This document shows, piece after piece, positions 44,424-55,592 of a DNA stretch of 64,000 nt. The notes beneath the pieces were generated by a model. That model was not told the DNA's origin and ran no database searches. It worked only from the letters and a program-made list of their open reading frames with translations. Position numbers and translations under genes: made by a program. Position 1 is the stretch's first letter. Each line of letters starts with the position of its first letter. The DNA is from Raphanus sativus (lineage: Eukaryota > Streptophyta > Magnoliopsida > Brassicales > Brassicaceae), in contig NC_079516.1 in NCBI RefSeq assembly GCF_000801105.2, positions 23,473,043 through 23,537,042 of the forward strand. The letters are read 5' to 3'.

Positions 44424-47211
44424 ATGATGTTGGATCCGTTGCCTCAGTGTCTATTCAAAGAGGGAAGTGAAACACAAGTGGAGAAGATTAACAACACTTG
44501 TCGAACATCCATACTTAAGGAGGTGGAGAAGTACATTCAAGCCGACTATAAGGATGTGTTGGCTGATCCGCTATTTGCTCAGGTTATGGACATTTATGTT
44601 CACCAGCTTCAGTATTCGGGGAGAGTGATCCACACGTTTGTTTGTAAGCAGCTTCTGACCTCGAATCTTCATGAGCTGTGGTTCCATTATGCTAGAAGGC
44701 CTCTCAGATTTTCAATGCAAGAGTTCTATGCGATCACTGGTCTGAAGTATGAAGACGACGAGCCTGACTTGGATATTGATAATTGGAAATATGATAAAGG
44801 GTTTTGGGCAAAGTTGCTAAGGAGAAAAGGAAAAATTTCCTTAGAGGAAATCAGGAAGGTGCATCTGAAGAATTGTAATACATGGTCTCGTGTAGATAGG
44901 CTGAGGATGGTGTATTTGTGTGTGATCTGTGGTATAATTATGGCGAAGAATGAGAGGGTTGCCATCCCACACAAGTACATCAAGCTGGTGATGGATTTCG
45001 AGAAGATGAGGAAATATCCATGGGGTCTTCACTCCTTTGATATGCTGGTGACTTCTATTATCGAAGCTAGGGATAAAGTGAAGACTCAGAACAGCTATGT
45101 TTTAGATGGGTTCTCTTATGCATTTCAGATTTGGTTGATGGAGGCTATTCCAGACATTGGGTCGCTTTTGGGTCAGAAACTCCAACAAGGCGTGACTAGC
45201 ATGAGATGCAGGAATTGGAAAGGCTCTGCCAAGGTTTCCTATGATGATATTACTAGCTTAGAGTCTACTTTTGGATCCACTGTAAGTTCTTTAAATATAT
45301 CTGATTTGATTTATAGTTTCTTAATGTTTGTGCTAATCTTTGTTAATTTTTTTTATGTTTTGTAGGGAGATGTGTTTCCATATTTATCTTCCACTGGAAG
45401 TTACAATGTCGTTTTAGGTGAGGAGTTTAAACGAGCTTCTGAGATGAAGGATGAAAGAGTCGATCTGGTGATGGAGATGATCGAAAAGAAATATGATTGG
45501 AGTAAGCATGAGTGGGGTTTCAAGGAAACTGTAGAGCCATTTGTGGACAGTTCTGATGAAGCTCCTTCTGGCAGTCGAGCATCTGCTCCTTCTCGTACTC
45601 GAGCTACTGGTCCTTCTGGCAGTCGAGCTTCTGCTCCTTCTCGCAGTGGTGGTCCTGCAAATGCTGCGAAGACAAGGTCTCAGACAAAGGTAAACAAGAA
45701 GTAGAGCTTTTTCATGTCTTCGGTTACTCTTCTTTGAATCATGTCTGCGGTTGCTCTTTTTTTCATGTGCTCGGTTGCTCTTCTTTTTTCATGTCCTCGG
45801 TTGATGTTCTTGCGGTTTGTAATATATTTGTAAGGATGATGTTGTCTTTGCTGTGTGCAATATTGATGTAAGGATGATGTTTTGGATCATGTGTGTAATA
45901 TTATTGTATTTTGTGGTGTAATATATATGTTTTAAAATTATTAATGTCATGTTTTGTGTTTTATAACCAGGATACAGACTTGTCTGATGTGTTTGGCAGC
46001 TTATTTGGCACCTTAGATGCCAATTTAGGGACCCAAGAGCATTTACAGAAGATGATGGGCAACCTTACCCAAGAGTCAAATGTTGATGGTTTTGATCCAT
46101 CTCAAGATAAGCAGTTCGAAGAACCTTGTGCTTTCACTACGCCTATGACTTCTTTCCGGCCAGAGATCTCGAAGCGATCATTCTTGAGTGATATTGATGA
46201 TCCAGAAGTCCGTTGCAAAGACAGCGACTACGAATTGGTGTTTGTTCCAGAAGACAAATGGGCCAAACTAATGGAATGGACCATGAATCCCACGTAAGTA
46301 ATATTTCTATTGTTTGACTTCGTTTTCTCAAATCTACCTCTTATACCAATGCTTTCTCTTTACAGAGTACTTCAGATTGGGCCATCTAAATTTGATGCAG
46401 AGTTAGTTTCGCGTATAATGGGCCCTAATCAATGGTTGAAGAACCATGTGAGTTTAGCTCATTTATTTTGTACAATGAATTGTGTGGTTGCTTCTCATTC
46501 TTAAAAAAATTGTTTTCTCTTTTTCAGGACATGGACGCCATGATGTATTTGTTTCGGGAAAGAACCTCATTGCGTCGATGGAAGCCAGACCGAGTTGCTT
46601 TTTTGAACTGCATGTTTAGTAATCAGATCATCACGGCCTACGGCAAGTTTGACGGAAACAGGAGAGGGTACAAACTCGACGAGAGTTTTCTAGAGTATGG
46701 AAGAGGCGACCTTCCATATCATGGAAGCAGGGGATCAGTATGGTACGTTGATATCGATCGTCTCTACATCCCTATTTGTATTAACCAAGCCCACTGGATC
46801 TCTATATGCGTCAATCTTGTGAACCGGACAATAGATATCTTCGATTGTGGGGGTAAGAAGAACACCAAGGCCGTGGAAGCATTCGCCGTCCTCATTCCAC
46901 GAATCGTCAAGGCTGTCCAGTCTTCAGATAAGAAGAAAGATTTCAATGTTAAACAGTATACTGTTTCATATGTCCCGATGAGATGCGTAAACATGAGTGG
47001 TAATGATTGTGGTGCTTACTCGTTGAAGTTTATAGAATGCCATCTACTAGGCTTGGATCTCTCTTTGGTGAATGATGAGAACATCCAAGAAGCCCGACAC
47101 AAGATAGTGTATGATCTTTGGGAAGCAGCAAATGATGAGGTCTTACAGTTTCGGATGTCCACATTTAAGCCTCCAAAGCGTGCTCCTGGGAAAGTTGTTG
47201 ACCTCGATTGA
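44424..47211 (+). CDS. Ulp1/SUMO-protease-like protein with DUF1985-type N-terminus (transposon-borne)
   Basis: Predicted cysteine protease of the Ulp1 (C48) family. Five coding exons (44424-45281, 45366-45689, 45971-46293, 46366-46447, 46528-47211) join in frame to 756 residues, after a non-coding exon and an intron at 43801-44421. The N-terminal half, with F-V-C-K-Q-L and L-H-E-L-W-F-H-Y-A-R-R-P-L-R-F-S, is typical of the domain found with transposon Ulp1 genes. A Ser/Ala/Arg-rich repeat (S-G-S-R-A-S-A-P-S-R) lies near residues 345-380. The C-terminal protease has His618 (Q-A-H-W), Asp635 (I-F-D-C) and Cys690 (G-N-D-C-G). The usual Gln six residues before the Cys is Asn. The intact frame suggests recent or selected function. 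It is probably an element gene rather than a host deSUMOylase. Confidence 0.85.
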
Positions 47212-47305
47212 GTTCATGATGTCTTTGATATTTTTCGGTTTATCATTTTAATTCATACACTACTGTTATTGTTATGCAACTGATCTTGTATTAGATTCCT
47301 CCTTA

Positions 47306-47743
47306 TCATTTTAATTCATCTCTAGCTGAAACCGATGAAGCTTCACCGACCTCTCTGAATGGCGAGTTAGATTCCTCCTTATCAACGCCAAAGCTGTCGT
47401 TGTTCCCATACATAAGCGAAGTAGACACACACAACCTTGTCGAAGGTTTTCCACGTACATATGTAAGAAAATTTTTGACTTGTCTATCATTCTCAATGAT
47501 AACTGGGGGACAGTCGATGGTGCCGATTAACTCCATAGGTAGGTAGCTTAACTCAAGCTCGACATCGTTTTCGTCTATTCCAAAATCCTTGAAAACCATA
47601 AGCCTTAGATCTTCAAAGGAACTTGTCAATTCCAAAACCAGTACTCTGCCTCGTTTTTTCATATCAACATCAAATCCCCACCCTTTTTGGGGATCAAACT
47701 TCCACATCCCACAAGAAGCATAAATATGCATCTTCTTCAACAA
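47306..47743 (-). CDS. mudrA-like N-terminal domain fragment
   Basis: A 145-codon frame includes W-G-F-D-V-D, a hydrophobic beta-rich stretch, F-G-I-D-E-N-D-V-E-L-E-L-S-Y-L-P, C-P-P-V-I-I-E-N-D-R-Q-V-K-N-F-L and T-R-L-C-V-S. This resembles the all-beta N-terminal domain of plant MULE transposases. The frame then stops (47306-47308), and no DDE or SWIM zinc-finger region follows. It is either a truncated transposase or a small protein kept by the element. It is transcribed towards the Ulp1 gene from the opposite end of the MULE. Confidence 0.6.
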   Translation of the reverse strand: MLKKMHIYASCGMWKFDPQKGWGFDVDMKKRGRVLVLELTSSFEDLRLMVFKDFGIDENDVELELSYLPMELIGTIDCPPVIIENDRQVKNFLTYVRGKPSTRLCVSTSLMYGNNDSFGVDKEESNSPFREVGEASSVSARDELK

Positions 47744-47921
47744 GAAATTCAGAAAATTTTGATGGTTTCTAAAGAAAAAAAAGAGATCGATGAGGATGAA
47801 GAAGAGAACACGTTTTTTTTTAAAAAACTAACTTAGGAAACAAGATAAATAAGGAAAATATTTATTTAAAATATATTCTCAACAGATTTTAGAGAGATTT
47901 TAGGAAAATATACATTTCGCA

Positions 47922-48270
47922 CTTGGTAGAATATACCTTCTACTGCCGTAGAAAGTAGATAAAACAGTAGTTTGCATAACGCGCCCACGGTAGAGTAAAG
48001 TACTTTGGTAGAAAATGCCAGGCATACATCAGTAGATATATTAGAAAACGTAGTTAATGAAATCAACTGAAATCCAGAAATAAGATGGAAGCTGAATAAA
48101 TCTACCATGGTAGAAATGTATTTACTGGCAGCTGATTGTTTCTACGATGGTAGAGATATGTACAATGGTAGATATAATTGTTCTACCAGATGTAGATAAC
48201 TAAGTTATTTAATGAATATACTATCTACGGCCCGTAGTTGGTAGATTAAGTTTTCTTCTGTCCGTAGATC
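47922..48270. repeat. cluster of GGTAGA / TCTACC motifs
   Basis: At least a dozen copies of GGTAGA, CGTAGA or their complements occur in about 350 bp. Several pair as palindromes: tctaccatggtaga (48100-48113), tctacgatggtaga, ttctaccagatgtagat and ctatctacggcccgtag. The cluster lies between the 5' end of the mudrA-like frame and the right terminus of the MULE, where transposon proteins commonly bind subterminal repeats. Confidence 0.75.
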
Positions 48271-48909
48271 TAAGTATGATATTTTGATATAATAATATTT
48301 AGTCTATAAAATTATTTTTCATATGATAGTTACTTGTTTATATACAGTTTGATTATTTTTCCATATTTTTCTGACTCTTAAAATAATTGATATGATTTTT
48401 TAAAGTTATTCAGGGGTATCTAAGTACAAAACAGATCAAAAAGTGATTTATGGCAAAGGGACAATGTAGTTGTTTTTATGTTCTCTTTTGGCAATTTTTT
48501 CTTTAATTAATACAATATATAATCATGGCGGTGGAAGCAGCTTTTTTTTTTTTGGACAACCTTGTGGAAGCAGCTCATCTGAAGTTATATGAGTATATTT
48601 CTAATAAACTAAACTACACCAAGCCGACCAAATCAGACACTACTGCATGTTGGGAAATCGGCCAATTTATACATCAACAGAGGGTTGCAGTTCCGATCAA
48701 TACATCAACACGGATCCTGTGCCAAAACATACATCAACACATAAAATATTCAAATTTCATACATCAACTAACACAATTCGGCTTTAATATACATTGACCA
48801 ATTATCTGTTAGTCAATCATGACGGAATCTGAGCTGTCCGTTATATATTGATTACGTGGCTTTTTATATTTCTAATTAATTATTAACTATTAAAAACAAA
48901 ATTTCGAAA

Positions 48910-48985
48910 ATGAGGTATGGGAGACTCGAACTCAGGTCTGACCAGGGTAACAATGGACCCATTAGCCACTGTGCCAAACGCAATT
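48910..48985 (-). repeat. tRNA-like sequence inside the MULE arm
   Basis: On the minus strand, 'tggcacagtggctaatggg' fits a pol III A box. About 30 bp later 'gagttcgagtctccc' fits a B box. The fold is not a credible functional tRNA. It occurs only in the left arm. Confidence 0.5.
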
Positions 48986-49240
48986 AAGTGATTGTGTTCT
49001 CTATTGGCTTTTATTATACATAATGAATATTTAAAAAGAATATATTTTCATCTTCTTCTTCCCTCTCATCATCCAAACAAACTAAATAATCAAAGGGTCT
49101 TTCTACTCCTTGATTTATAGATAATAAAAATAAAATATTTTTTAATAATTTGAAATTATATATTTTCAAACTTGAACTTTTCTAATCTTTTATCAATTTT
49201 TTTCTTAAAAAATCAATTTATTGAAATTCAAAAATATATA

Positions 49241-52200
49241 TTTTTTTTGTTGAAATGTTAAATTTATTTATCAACAAAGAAAAAAAAAGTTTACAATACG
49301 AAGGAGTTCGAAAAGACTGAGAACAACATCATCGTATAAAGAGAAACAACAGGTTAGCCATTTCTACCCATCCAGCGAATCATCATGCTACTGCAGGTCT
49401 CTGCGTTTCTAGAACGGAGAGAGGAGATGCGGTTGCGAATTGTCTTGTCCATAAATTTCGTGAGTTGCTGAGCTGTACGGTAAGTACCCGTGTGCTTTCT
49501 GCTGTTCCGTTCCCTCCATATACTGTGAATTGCAGCTTGGAAGGAAAGTCGAAGAAGACATGAATCAATGGCAGACCTGCGAGGCGACAACAGTGTTGTA
49601 ACCGTGATGCTCCAGTCTGGGCTTGGCCAAGGTAGAAGAGTTCCTGTGAGCTCTGTCCAAATCGTGTATGAATATGGACATGCGAAGAAGAGGTGGGCGC
49701 ATGACTCGTTAGGCTCACCACATAATCGACATGGCTGATACTCGCCCCACACTTGAGTACGATCACCAGTCGAGAGTCTGTTACGGAGGGCCAGCCACGC
49801 GATAAAAGAATAGCGGGGAACAGCTTGTGAGAACCAGATCAGCTTGCTCCATTCCACTGTAATGCCTTGTCTTCTTACTTGATTCCAAGTGTTCTTCGAT
49901 GAGAACCAACATTTGTAGTCATTTTCCCCATGACGCCAGAGCAAACAGTCGCTGCCTGCCTCCTCTACTGGCGGTGGTACTGAGTTGATACGAGTAATCA
50001 TCGCCCGTAGGTGACTACTACGACATCGCCTTAAGTTCCACTTACCAGACAAGGCGACAGACGCTACCGTTGCATAGCGTTGAATGCCCATGACTTGAGT
50101 ACCAGAAGCTCCTGCAATATCAATCAACTTGCCCATATCCAGCCAATTGTCAAACCAGAAGAGAGTATCTTTACCGTTATGAATTTCAGAACGCAGAAAT
50201 GTCGCAGCCTGTTGCCGAAGCTTGAGGAGCTTGCGCCATATCCATGATCCCGACGATTTATCACTTACATCCCAGAAACATTGATTCCGCAAGAGGTTTC
50301 TTCGGGTCCAAGCAACCCATAGAGAACCTGAGTTGGTAAGCAATCTCCATATCAGACTTAAAGAAAAAACCCGAGACGAGTCAGCCATACATCGTATTCC
50401 CAGTCCCCCCTCCTTCTTTGGTTTACATACATCTTCCCATGCCACTTTAGCTCTGGCGGTGGAGTTTGGCGATCCAGACCAGAGAAAAGCGCTGCACATG
50501 CTCTCAATAGTTTCAAGACATCTCGTCGCGAGACGGAACACTGAACACCAAAAATTTGTAATGCTGACGATTACAGTGTTGATGAGCTGCAGCCGACCAG
50601 CATAAGAGAGAGATCGGCTAGACCAGGAGAGTAGGCGGGTTCTGATCTTGTCAATGAGGGGTTCATAGTCAGTGCACGTCATGGATATAGTCGTGAGAGG
50701 GAGTCCCAGGTACCGGACCGGAAGGCTATCGACTGGAATTCCCATATTGGTAACTTCGTCACGAAACTCTTGACTGATTCTTCCTGCCATGTAGATAGAG
50801 GATTTCGCTGGGTTTATATTAAGACCAGAGAGGCGCTTGAACTGGTCTAGGACTGAGAAGATTCCTCGAAGAGAATCAGTATCTCCGTTAGTGAAAATCA
50901 TGATGTCATCGGCAAAGCTGAGACGCGTAAGGTTCACTTCTGAGCATGTGGGATGGTAACCAATAACTCCAGATGTGGCTGCTCTGTTCAGAAGACGTGA
51001 AAGAACATTAATCGCAATGACAAAAATATACGGAGAGAGAGCGCAACCTTGACGGAGACCCCGAGTACTGGGGAAGAACCCTTCAAGTTCCCCATTGATA
51101 GATACAGAAAAAGCAGCTGTCGAGAGGCATACATGGATCCAGTGCACAAACTGTTCGGGAATGTTCATGGCTCGAAGTGTGTCTAGAATGAAAGACCAGT
51201 TTACGGAGTCAAACGCCTTTGATATATCGAGTTTCAGTACACTGCGAGCCGAGATGGAGTCCTTATGGTAATTCTTGACCAGTTCTGTGGCTAGTAAGAC
51301 ATTTTCTAGGAGAAGCCGCCCCTTCACAAAAGCGCATTGGTTCGGTTCAATCAACTCTGGCAGGAAGACTTTCAGACGATTGGCAAGGATTTTTGAGACA
51401 ACCTTGTAGAGAATGTTGCAGCAAGAGATAGGGCGGAAATCTTTTAAGGTTTCTGCTCCTTGAACCTTTGGAATGAGGGCAAGAATTGTTGCATTTACAC
51501 CTCTCGGTAAGAACCCATACAGAAAGAATGACTGGACGGCAATGGTGAAGTTGGTGCTGATGATGGGCCAAGCAGAGCGATAGAACTCAGCAGGGTAACC
51601 GTCGGGTCCCGGAGCTTTATTTGAAGGCATAGCAAATAGCACATTCTTTATCTCTGCCTCTGAAATAGGACGAACGAGGAGCTCTGCAATATTTTCAGGG
51701 CAGCGAAAGTCTAGCAGGTCCGAGAGGCTTGGTATATCATCAGTTTCAGGTGGCGTTTGATCAAGGACAGGACCAAGAAATTGCGCAAAATATGTCGCTG
51801 CAGCCTGTTTGATTTCTGCAGGGTCAGTAATTATCACTCCACCCGCGAGAACCAGTTTCCTGATTGCATTGTACGATGTCCTGCTCTGTACAATCTTGTA
51901 GAAGAAAGTTGTATTCTGGTCACCAAGCTTTAGCCAAGTAATACGAGACTTCTGTCTTAGAAACTGCTCCTCTATACCAGCCCAGTAGTTCCAAGATGAT
52001 GTTGCTTCTGCTACAGCTTCAAAAGCGACGGTGTCTGGATTTGCCAAAGCTTGCTCCTGTTTCTCACACAGGTTCTGAAGAGCTTCCTTTGATCGAAGAG
52101 GAATATCACCAAATCTGGTCTTACTTAGAAGCCTAAGAGCGGGCTTCAGGAGCTTTAATTTCCGGTGGAAGAGATAGAGAGCAGAGCGTGAGTGGTACAG

Positions 52201-52870
52201 TGGCTCTGTCTCGTTCCAAGTCTCAGCGACGACAGTGGCGAAATCTGGGTGATCAACCAAGAAGTTAAAGAACTTGAAAGGTCTTTTCTTCCCCAAAGTT
52301 TGAGCTTCCAAAAACACCTTGCACCGAGTATGATCCGAGACACCACATGGTTCAAACTGAGCATAGGACTGAGAGAATTGAGTAAGCCATACATCATTGA
52401 CGAGAACTCGATCCAACTTCTTAGCTATGGGGTTTGCTGGTTGGCTGTTGGTCCATGTGAAAGTGTTACCCAGTGACGTGAGGTCCGTAAGATTGCAGGT
52501 GGAGACAGTGTGTTGAAACTCCCGCATTCCTCCTTGATGCCGAGGGTTGAGGCCCGTGGAATGTTCAGAAGAAGAAAGAGTCTCGTTAAAGTCTCCCATG
52601 ATTATCCAAGGCACTCCTTGAGACGTGAACTGAGTATTATTTTGAATCAAATCTTCCCAGAGATGTCGTCTTTCTCTCTGAAAGTTGGAAGCATAAATAC
52701 AAGAACAGAGAAAAGCTTCCCCTGTCGCAGAGGTGACCCAGACGGTGATGATCTGAGCACTCTTGTACAGGACAGTAACGTTGACGTTGTCAGACCATAC
52801 GACCCAAATTTTTCCAAGTCGATGATGATGGTAGTTATTAAGATGCTTCCAGCCTGGAAGAGTAGTAGTT
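49241..52870 (-). mobile_element. 5'-truncated LINE
   Basis: A plus-strand T8 at 49241-49248 is the poly-A tail of a minus-strand insertion. Just inside it is the typical plant LINE 3' end (aacatttcaacaaaa on the minus strand). Coding sequence continues without a stop to about 52870 and then stops abruptly in AT-rich MULE sequence, the usual outcome of incomplete reverse transcription. ORF1 and the first part of ORF2 are missing. I found no clear target duplication. Confidence 0.85.
49354..52870 (-). pseudogene. LINE ORF2: endonuclease (partial), reverse transcriptase, zinc-knuckle domain
   Basis: An open frame of about 1170 codons lacks only its N-terminus. In order it shows the later part of an AP-type endonuclease (G-K-I-W-V-V-W-S-D-N-V, C-S-C-I-Y-A-S-N, G-D-F-N-E-T, S-D-H-T-R-C), reverse transcriptase (P-G-P-D-G-Y-P-A-E-F-Y, L-I-P-K-V, F-R-P-I-S-C-C-N, F-A-D-D active site), and the C-terminal zf-RVT region (C-R-L-C-G-E, H-L-F-F-A-C). 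The stop is at 49354-49356. The missing start makes it a dead copy, but the long intact frame shows the insertion is young. Confidence 0.9.
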
Positions 52871-53924
52871 AAAATAATTTTTGAAACTACTGTATAAATT
52901 TATATTTTTAAAATTTGATATTGTTTTTTAAAAACAGAAATAATCACTAAGTTATTTACATACAATTACTTATGATATATATACTTTGTGAAACTAATTC
53001 TAAGCAATTAAAACCCCATAACAAGGAATATGAATATATCCTATTATTTTCATATTCCTACATAATTACACATTTTCATATGTTCATATTCCTTGTTATG
53101 AGTTTTAAATTATTTAGAATTATTTCCACAAAATATATTAATCATAAGTAATTGTATGTAATTAGCTTAAATATTATTACTGTGTTTAAAAAAATATTAA
53201 AATTTCAAAATATTAATTTTAAAATAGTTTCAAAAAGTATTTTTAGATTTTAATAAAAATTGCAAAAAATTGAAAAACAAATCGAGATTTTTTTTTGAAA
53301 ATGTTCAAATTTGAAAACATATAATTTCAAACTACTTTTTATCTATAAATGAAGGGGTAGAAGGAGAGGGAAGAGGCTGAAAATACTTTTTTAAAAATTA
53401 GGTATAATAGAAAGTAATAGAGAATACAATCAGTTAATTGCGTTTGGCACTACATGTTGATGTACTGATCGGGACCGCGACCTTTTGTTGATGTATGAAT
53501 TGGCCGATTTCCCACTACATGTTCTATCTGACTTTTGATGTAATAATATAAGAAAATTATCAATTCTATTAAAACAAAATAAAACAGAAGTACAATAAAA
53601 CTTTTGCGTTTTTTATATAACTTTCTTTTTCACACTTTGTCTAATTAATAACTCAATTTCAGATAAATTTAATAATTCATGTCTAAAATATAATCAGAAC
53701 TATTTATTTAATTTGACCATTTCTACCATATAGTTTAGATCACTTTCCAAATTTAGAGGTCACATTTATAGTTCAATCTTGCATATCGTTTAGATTCCAT
53801 CTAATTAATATGGTTGTCATGTACAAACATTTCATTTCCTAAACAAAAACTAATACATGCGTGGGTCAAGCTCTAGTTATTATTCTGACCGAAAGACAAA
53901 ATCATGTTCAGAGGTTAATAAATA

Positions 53925-54200
53925 CTAGGATAAGATCCGCGCCCTGCGCGGAGTGAAGTTATTATTTTTATTATGTTTTGAAGAATGAAATAATAGTTTG
54001 GTTTTATTTGGATTAAGAGTGTTCAATCCGAATATCGGGTTGTTTTCGATTCGGTTCAGTTTTTTCGGTATTTCGGTTTGTAAAATATAACTAATATTCT
54101 AAATCTATATTTACTTCGGTTCGATTTGGTTTATATACCGTCAGTTTGCATTTTATTTGGTTTTATACCAAAGAGCAAACTTATTTAGTTTGAGATCATA
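53925..54200 (-). mobile_element. 3' end of a minus-strand Helitron
   Basis: On the minus strand the hairpin ccgcgc-agg-gcgcgg is followed by 'atcttatc' and CTAG, then T: the 3' terminus of a Helitron ending at plus position 53925. The 'ttcggt' repeats at 54040-54150 are common near such ends. The 5' end was not located with confidence; 58988 is one candidate. Confidence 0.6.
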
Positions 54201-54944
54201 TTATATATTATACGAATTTTGGAGTCATGTTGTCAAAAGTCATTTTTTAAAAATATTATATATTTAAATAAAAGAATAAAAAACAAAAAAAATGTTTCTA
54301 TCATCTGATAAAATAATCAAATATAAAATTAATATCAAAGCTCTAAATTAAAAAAAACAGAAGCATGAAAGAAAATTTTTATTATTCTTCCATATTTAGT
54401 GTTCATCTAATTAATATGTTTTCGATTGAACACAACTCTGTTTGTTTAAAGATAAAAAAAGTTGTAAAGAATTTCAACTAATTGTTATCCATCAAATTTA
54501 TAATCTTTACTTTAATTTAGTTACTGTTAAAATAAAGCAAAAAGATCAAAAAAGACTAAAAAATAAGAAGCCTTAGTTGTGGTAAATTGTTACTTGATTC
54601 AAGTGATTTAGTATATATGAGATATGTTGGGCTGAAAATTTGTAATTGTAATTTTGGACCGCAATATATTTTGAATTTATGATGAGTCTGATCGATTTGG
54701 GCTTAAATTTTTTATCACCATGTTTATCTCTATAAAAAATGTATGTGGTCAATAAGTCATTTTTATTCTAAAAACAGGTTATAATTTTTTTTTAATATTT
54801 AACTTTCACATCATTGAGAACCATTTTAATGATTTTATAACCATCACCTTATTATTTCCAAAATGTTTCAACTGGACGACTAAATTGATGCAACCAATCT
54901 TGTTGCTTTAAATTGTTAGTATTTATATACATATATATATATAT

Positions 54945-55304
54945 ATATTATTTAATTTGAATATTTATTAAATAAAAATTCATATTAATACAATTTTATG
55001 ATCATTTGTATCTTATAATAACAAAATAAATTATCTATTGATCACAAAATTTTCAAAGTGGGATCTTCAAATTTCTAATAATTTATAGACGTTTTTAAAA
55101 CTTCAAAATAACATATAAGAAAAAAATCTAAATGTTTTTATTATATAGTTAATGTGATTATTTAATATCTTTTAATAAAAAAAATTAAACAAAAAGAACT
55201 AAGATACAAAAATTGTTATCAAATATTTATTATTCATAATCATTAATTTTCATATATACGTTAATCATATTAGGTAATTTCGTAACTTTTATTTAAGGAT
55301 AGTT
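54945..55304 (+). repeat. about 360-bp repeat, copy 1
   Basis: It starts 'tatttaatttgaatatttat' and ends 'cgtaacttttatttaagga'. Copy 2 begins at 55305, is split by a Helitron at 55497 and continues at 57671-57815. A diverged third copy lies at about 59025-59360, and a partial one at 1785-1905. It is non-coding. Copy 1 preserves the unoccupied form of the Helitron insertion site (about 55139). Confidence 0.85.
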
Positions 55305-55592
55305 ATTTAATTTGAATATTTATTTAATAAAAATTCATATTAATACAATTTTAAGATCATTTGTATCTTATTATAACAAAACAAATTAATCTATTGATCA
55401 CAAAATTTTCAAAGTGGGATCTTCAAATTTCTATTAATTTATAGACGCTTTCAAAAATTCAAAATATAACATATAAGAAAAATCTAAATGTTTTTATCTA
55501 TCTATATTATTAAAGTTGAAGTACACAATTGGATTGTTTGGAAACAAGGATAGTAGAATAAATGAGATATGTTTGGAAACATGAATAGTAGA

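Larger units (their letters stand above)
43349..48510. mobile_element. MULE carrying a Ulp1-like gene (Kaonashi-like)
   Basis: The element body is 43358-48501. Its ends are imperfect inverted repeats. Left is gggaaaattggaaatatgga, continuing to ctactacattgtctct. The right end read in reverse is gaaaaaattgccaaaagaga, continuing to aactacattgtccct. Flanking 9-mers tttaattat (43349-43357) and tttaattaa (48502-48510) differ by one base and look like a target duplication. Inside are a Ulp1-protease-like gene (plus) and a mudrA N-terminal-like frame (minus), the combination known from Ulp1-carrying Mutator-like elements. No transposase catalytic region is present, so the element is non-autonomous. 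Confidence 0.8.
48643..53523. mobile_element. foldback MULE interrupted by a LINE
   Basis: Inverted arms begin GGGAAATCGGCCAATT at 48652 and, on the minus strand, at about 53514. Similarity extends inward through 'atacatcaac', 'gcgtttggcac', 'ctataaat.aaggrgtagaa' and A/T-rich text. Flanking 9-mers ctgcatgtt (48643-48651) and ctacatgtt (53515-53523) differ at one base. The right arm lacks about 200 bp present in the left. No transposase is seen. The LINE at 49241-52870 sits between the arms. Confidence 0.75.

Noticed and set aside
48910..48985. Functional tRNA gene
   Set aside because: A- and B-box-like words are present, but the stems do not pair into a credible cloverleaf.
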